A stretch of 64,000 nucleotides of DNA from Clostridium ragsdalei P11. Lineage in GTDB: Bacteria > Bacillota > Clostridia > Clostridiales > Clostridiaceae. Positions 63,587-64,000 of the stretch are shown in pieces. The notes under the pieces are model-generated. The model was not told the origin of the DNA and made no database searches. It saw nothing but the letters and a program-made list of their open reading frames with translations. Within the stretch, counting starts at the first letter, position 1. Each line of letters begins with the position of its first letter. The translations under genes were made by a program, and so were the position numbers. The stretch is from positions 20,731-84,730 of the forward strand of contig NZ_LROS01000014.1 of NCBI RefSeq assembly GCF_001675165.1, written 5' to 3'.

Positions 63587-64000
63587 TTGATATACCCTCC
63601 CATAAAAAAACTTTAATTCATAATAAACTATGTTTTAACTTTATGATAATTATGCTATGCTTATATGTCAAATATTACATACTTTTTTAATAAACGTAAA
63701 ATAGTATTATTCTATAAATTTACTGCATTATTCAATTTTCAACGAGTCATGACTTACTTCACAGCCGCCAATGAAAATAGAAACATCCTACAATTCAAAT
63801 GTTTGCAATGTACATATGTGGACATAATTTTATATTGGCAGGACTAAGTCTGAATGTTCTTTGGAGGATTTTTACCCCGATTTTCAACGTAGACGTATTA
63901 CCCATGAGCACAGCAGATTGTTGCACCACTAAGAAGTGGATAGCACGTGTAGCAAAGTTCCTATTATCTCGGGTAATTCTCCTGCTAATTTTTTATAGGG
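63587..64000. other. Window-end region with a possible insertion-sequence end
   Basis: No complete gene with a ribosome site. From 63855 (TGTTCTTTGGAGGATTTTTA..) to the edge the composition changes to a higher GC level. On the minus strand, an open frame entering from the right ends at 63929 (KKLAGELPEIIGTLLHVLST). TG at 63855 and the CCCCGATTTT block recall IS21-family ends, but this is only a resemblance. Confidence 0.3.

Noticed and set aside
52600..63900. CRISPR array
   Set aside because: Repeats R1 and R2 are long, few, irregularly spaced and separated by genes; no short regular repeat-spacer pattern and no cas genes.
1..64000. tRNA or rRNA genes
   Set aside because: I found no cloverleaf with a TpsiC-arm pattern and no rRNA-like sequence while reading; a tRNAscan run would be decisive.

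Overview
The window looks like chromosomal DNA of a strictly anaerobic, spore-former-type Clostridium. It is very AT-rich, genes carry strong AGGAGG-type ribosome sites, and it encodes a Gram-positive PolC, clostridial ethanolamine (eut) regulators, many ferredoxin-type redox enzymes and abundant signalling genes. I saw no rRNA, tRNA or CRISPR array. The species cannot be fixed from the sequence alone.

Region 1 (1-8.2 kb) is an ethanolamine block. On the minus strand lie eutV (REC-ANTAR antiterminator), eutW (sensor kinase), eutA and the start of eutB, with a CbiM cobalt transporter nearby that fits the cobalamin need of EutBC. Leaders before eutA and eutB carry the dual-hexaloop hairpins plus terminator that EutV-type ANTAR proteins read. 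A third copy of the same device lies before a divergent amidase-permease operon, which suggests a larger EutV regulon.

Region 2 (8.4-36 kb) is mixed metabolism and signalling: a DUF362-like/EF-hand protein with an acetoacetate-decarboxylase-like partner, a radical SAM/DUF4130-type DNA-metabolism pair behind a LexA box, a purine deaminase, a TPP-riboswitch-controlled Thi4, chemoreceptors, SerA, a small alarmone synthetase with a two-component system, and several cyclic-di-GMP enzymes.

Region 3 (36-52.5 kb) holds an AbrB-like regulator, PolC, an S51 peptidase, a ThyX-like protein, and an MFS / flavin enoate reductase / iron alcohol dehydrogenase operon facing a PucR-type regulator.

Region 4 (52.5-64 kb, with an outlier at 43.1-43.6 kb) is accessory. 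It carries a stranded holin, paralogous lipoproteins, a papain-like amidase, HicAB, truncated phage genes and other gene stumps. Four copies of a repeated minus-strand unit are interspersed. Each has a promoter, a conserved stem-loop core and a terminator, and I interpret them as a family of small non-coding RNA genes. The same core is the 3' end of a small-protein gene at 43.3 kb. A second repeat family of folded elements also occurs in complete form (52.6 and 53.5 kb) and as 5' stubs (23.3, 26.5 and 29.4 kb).
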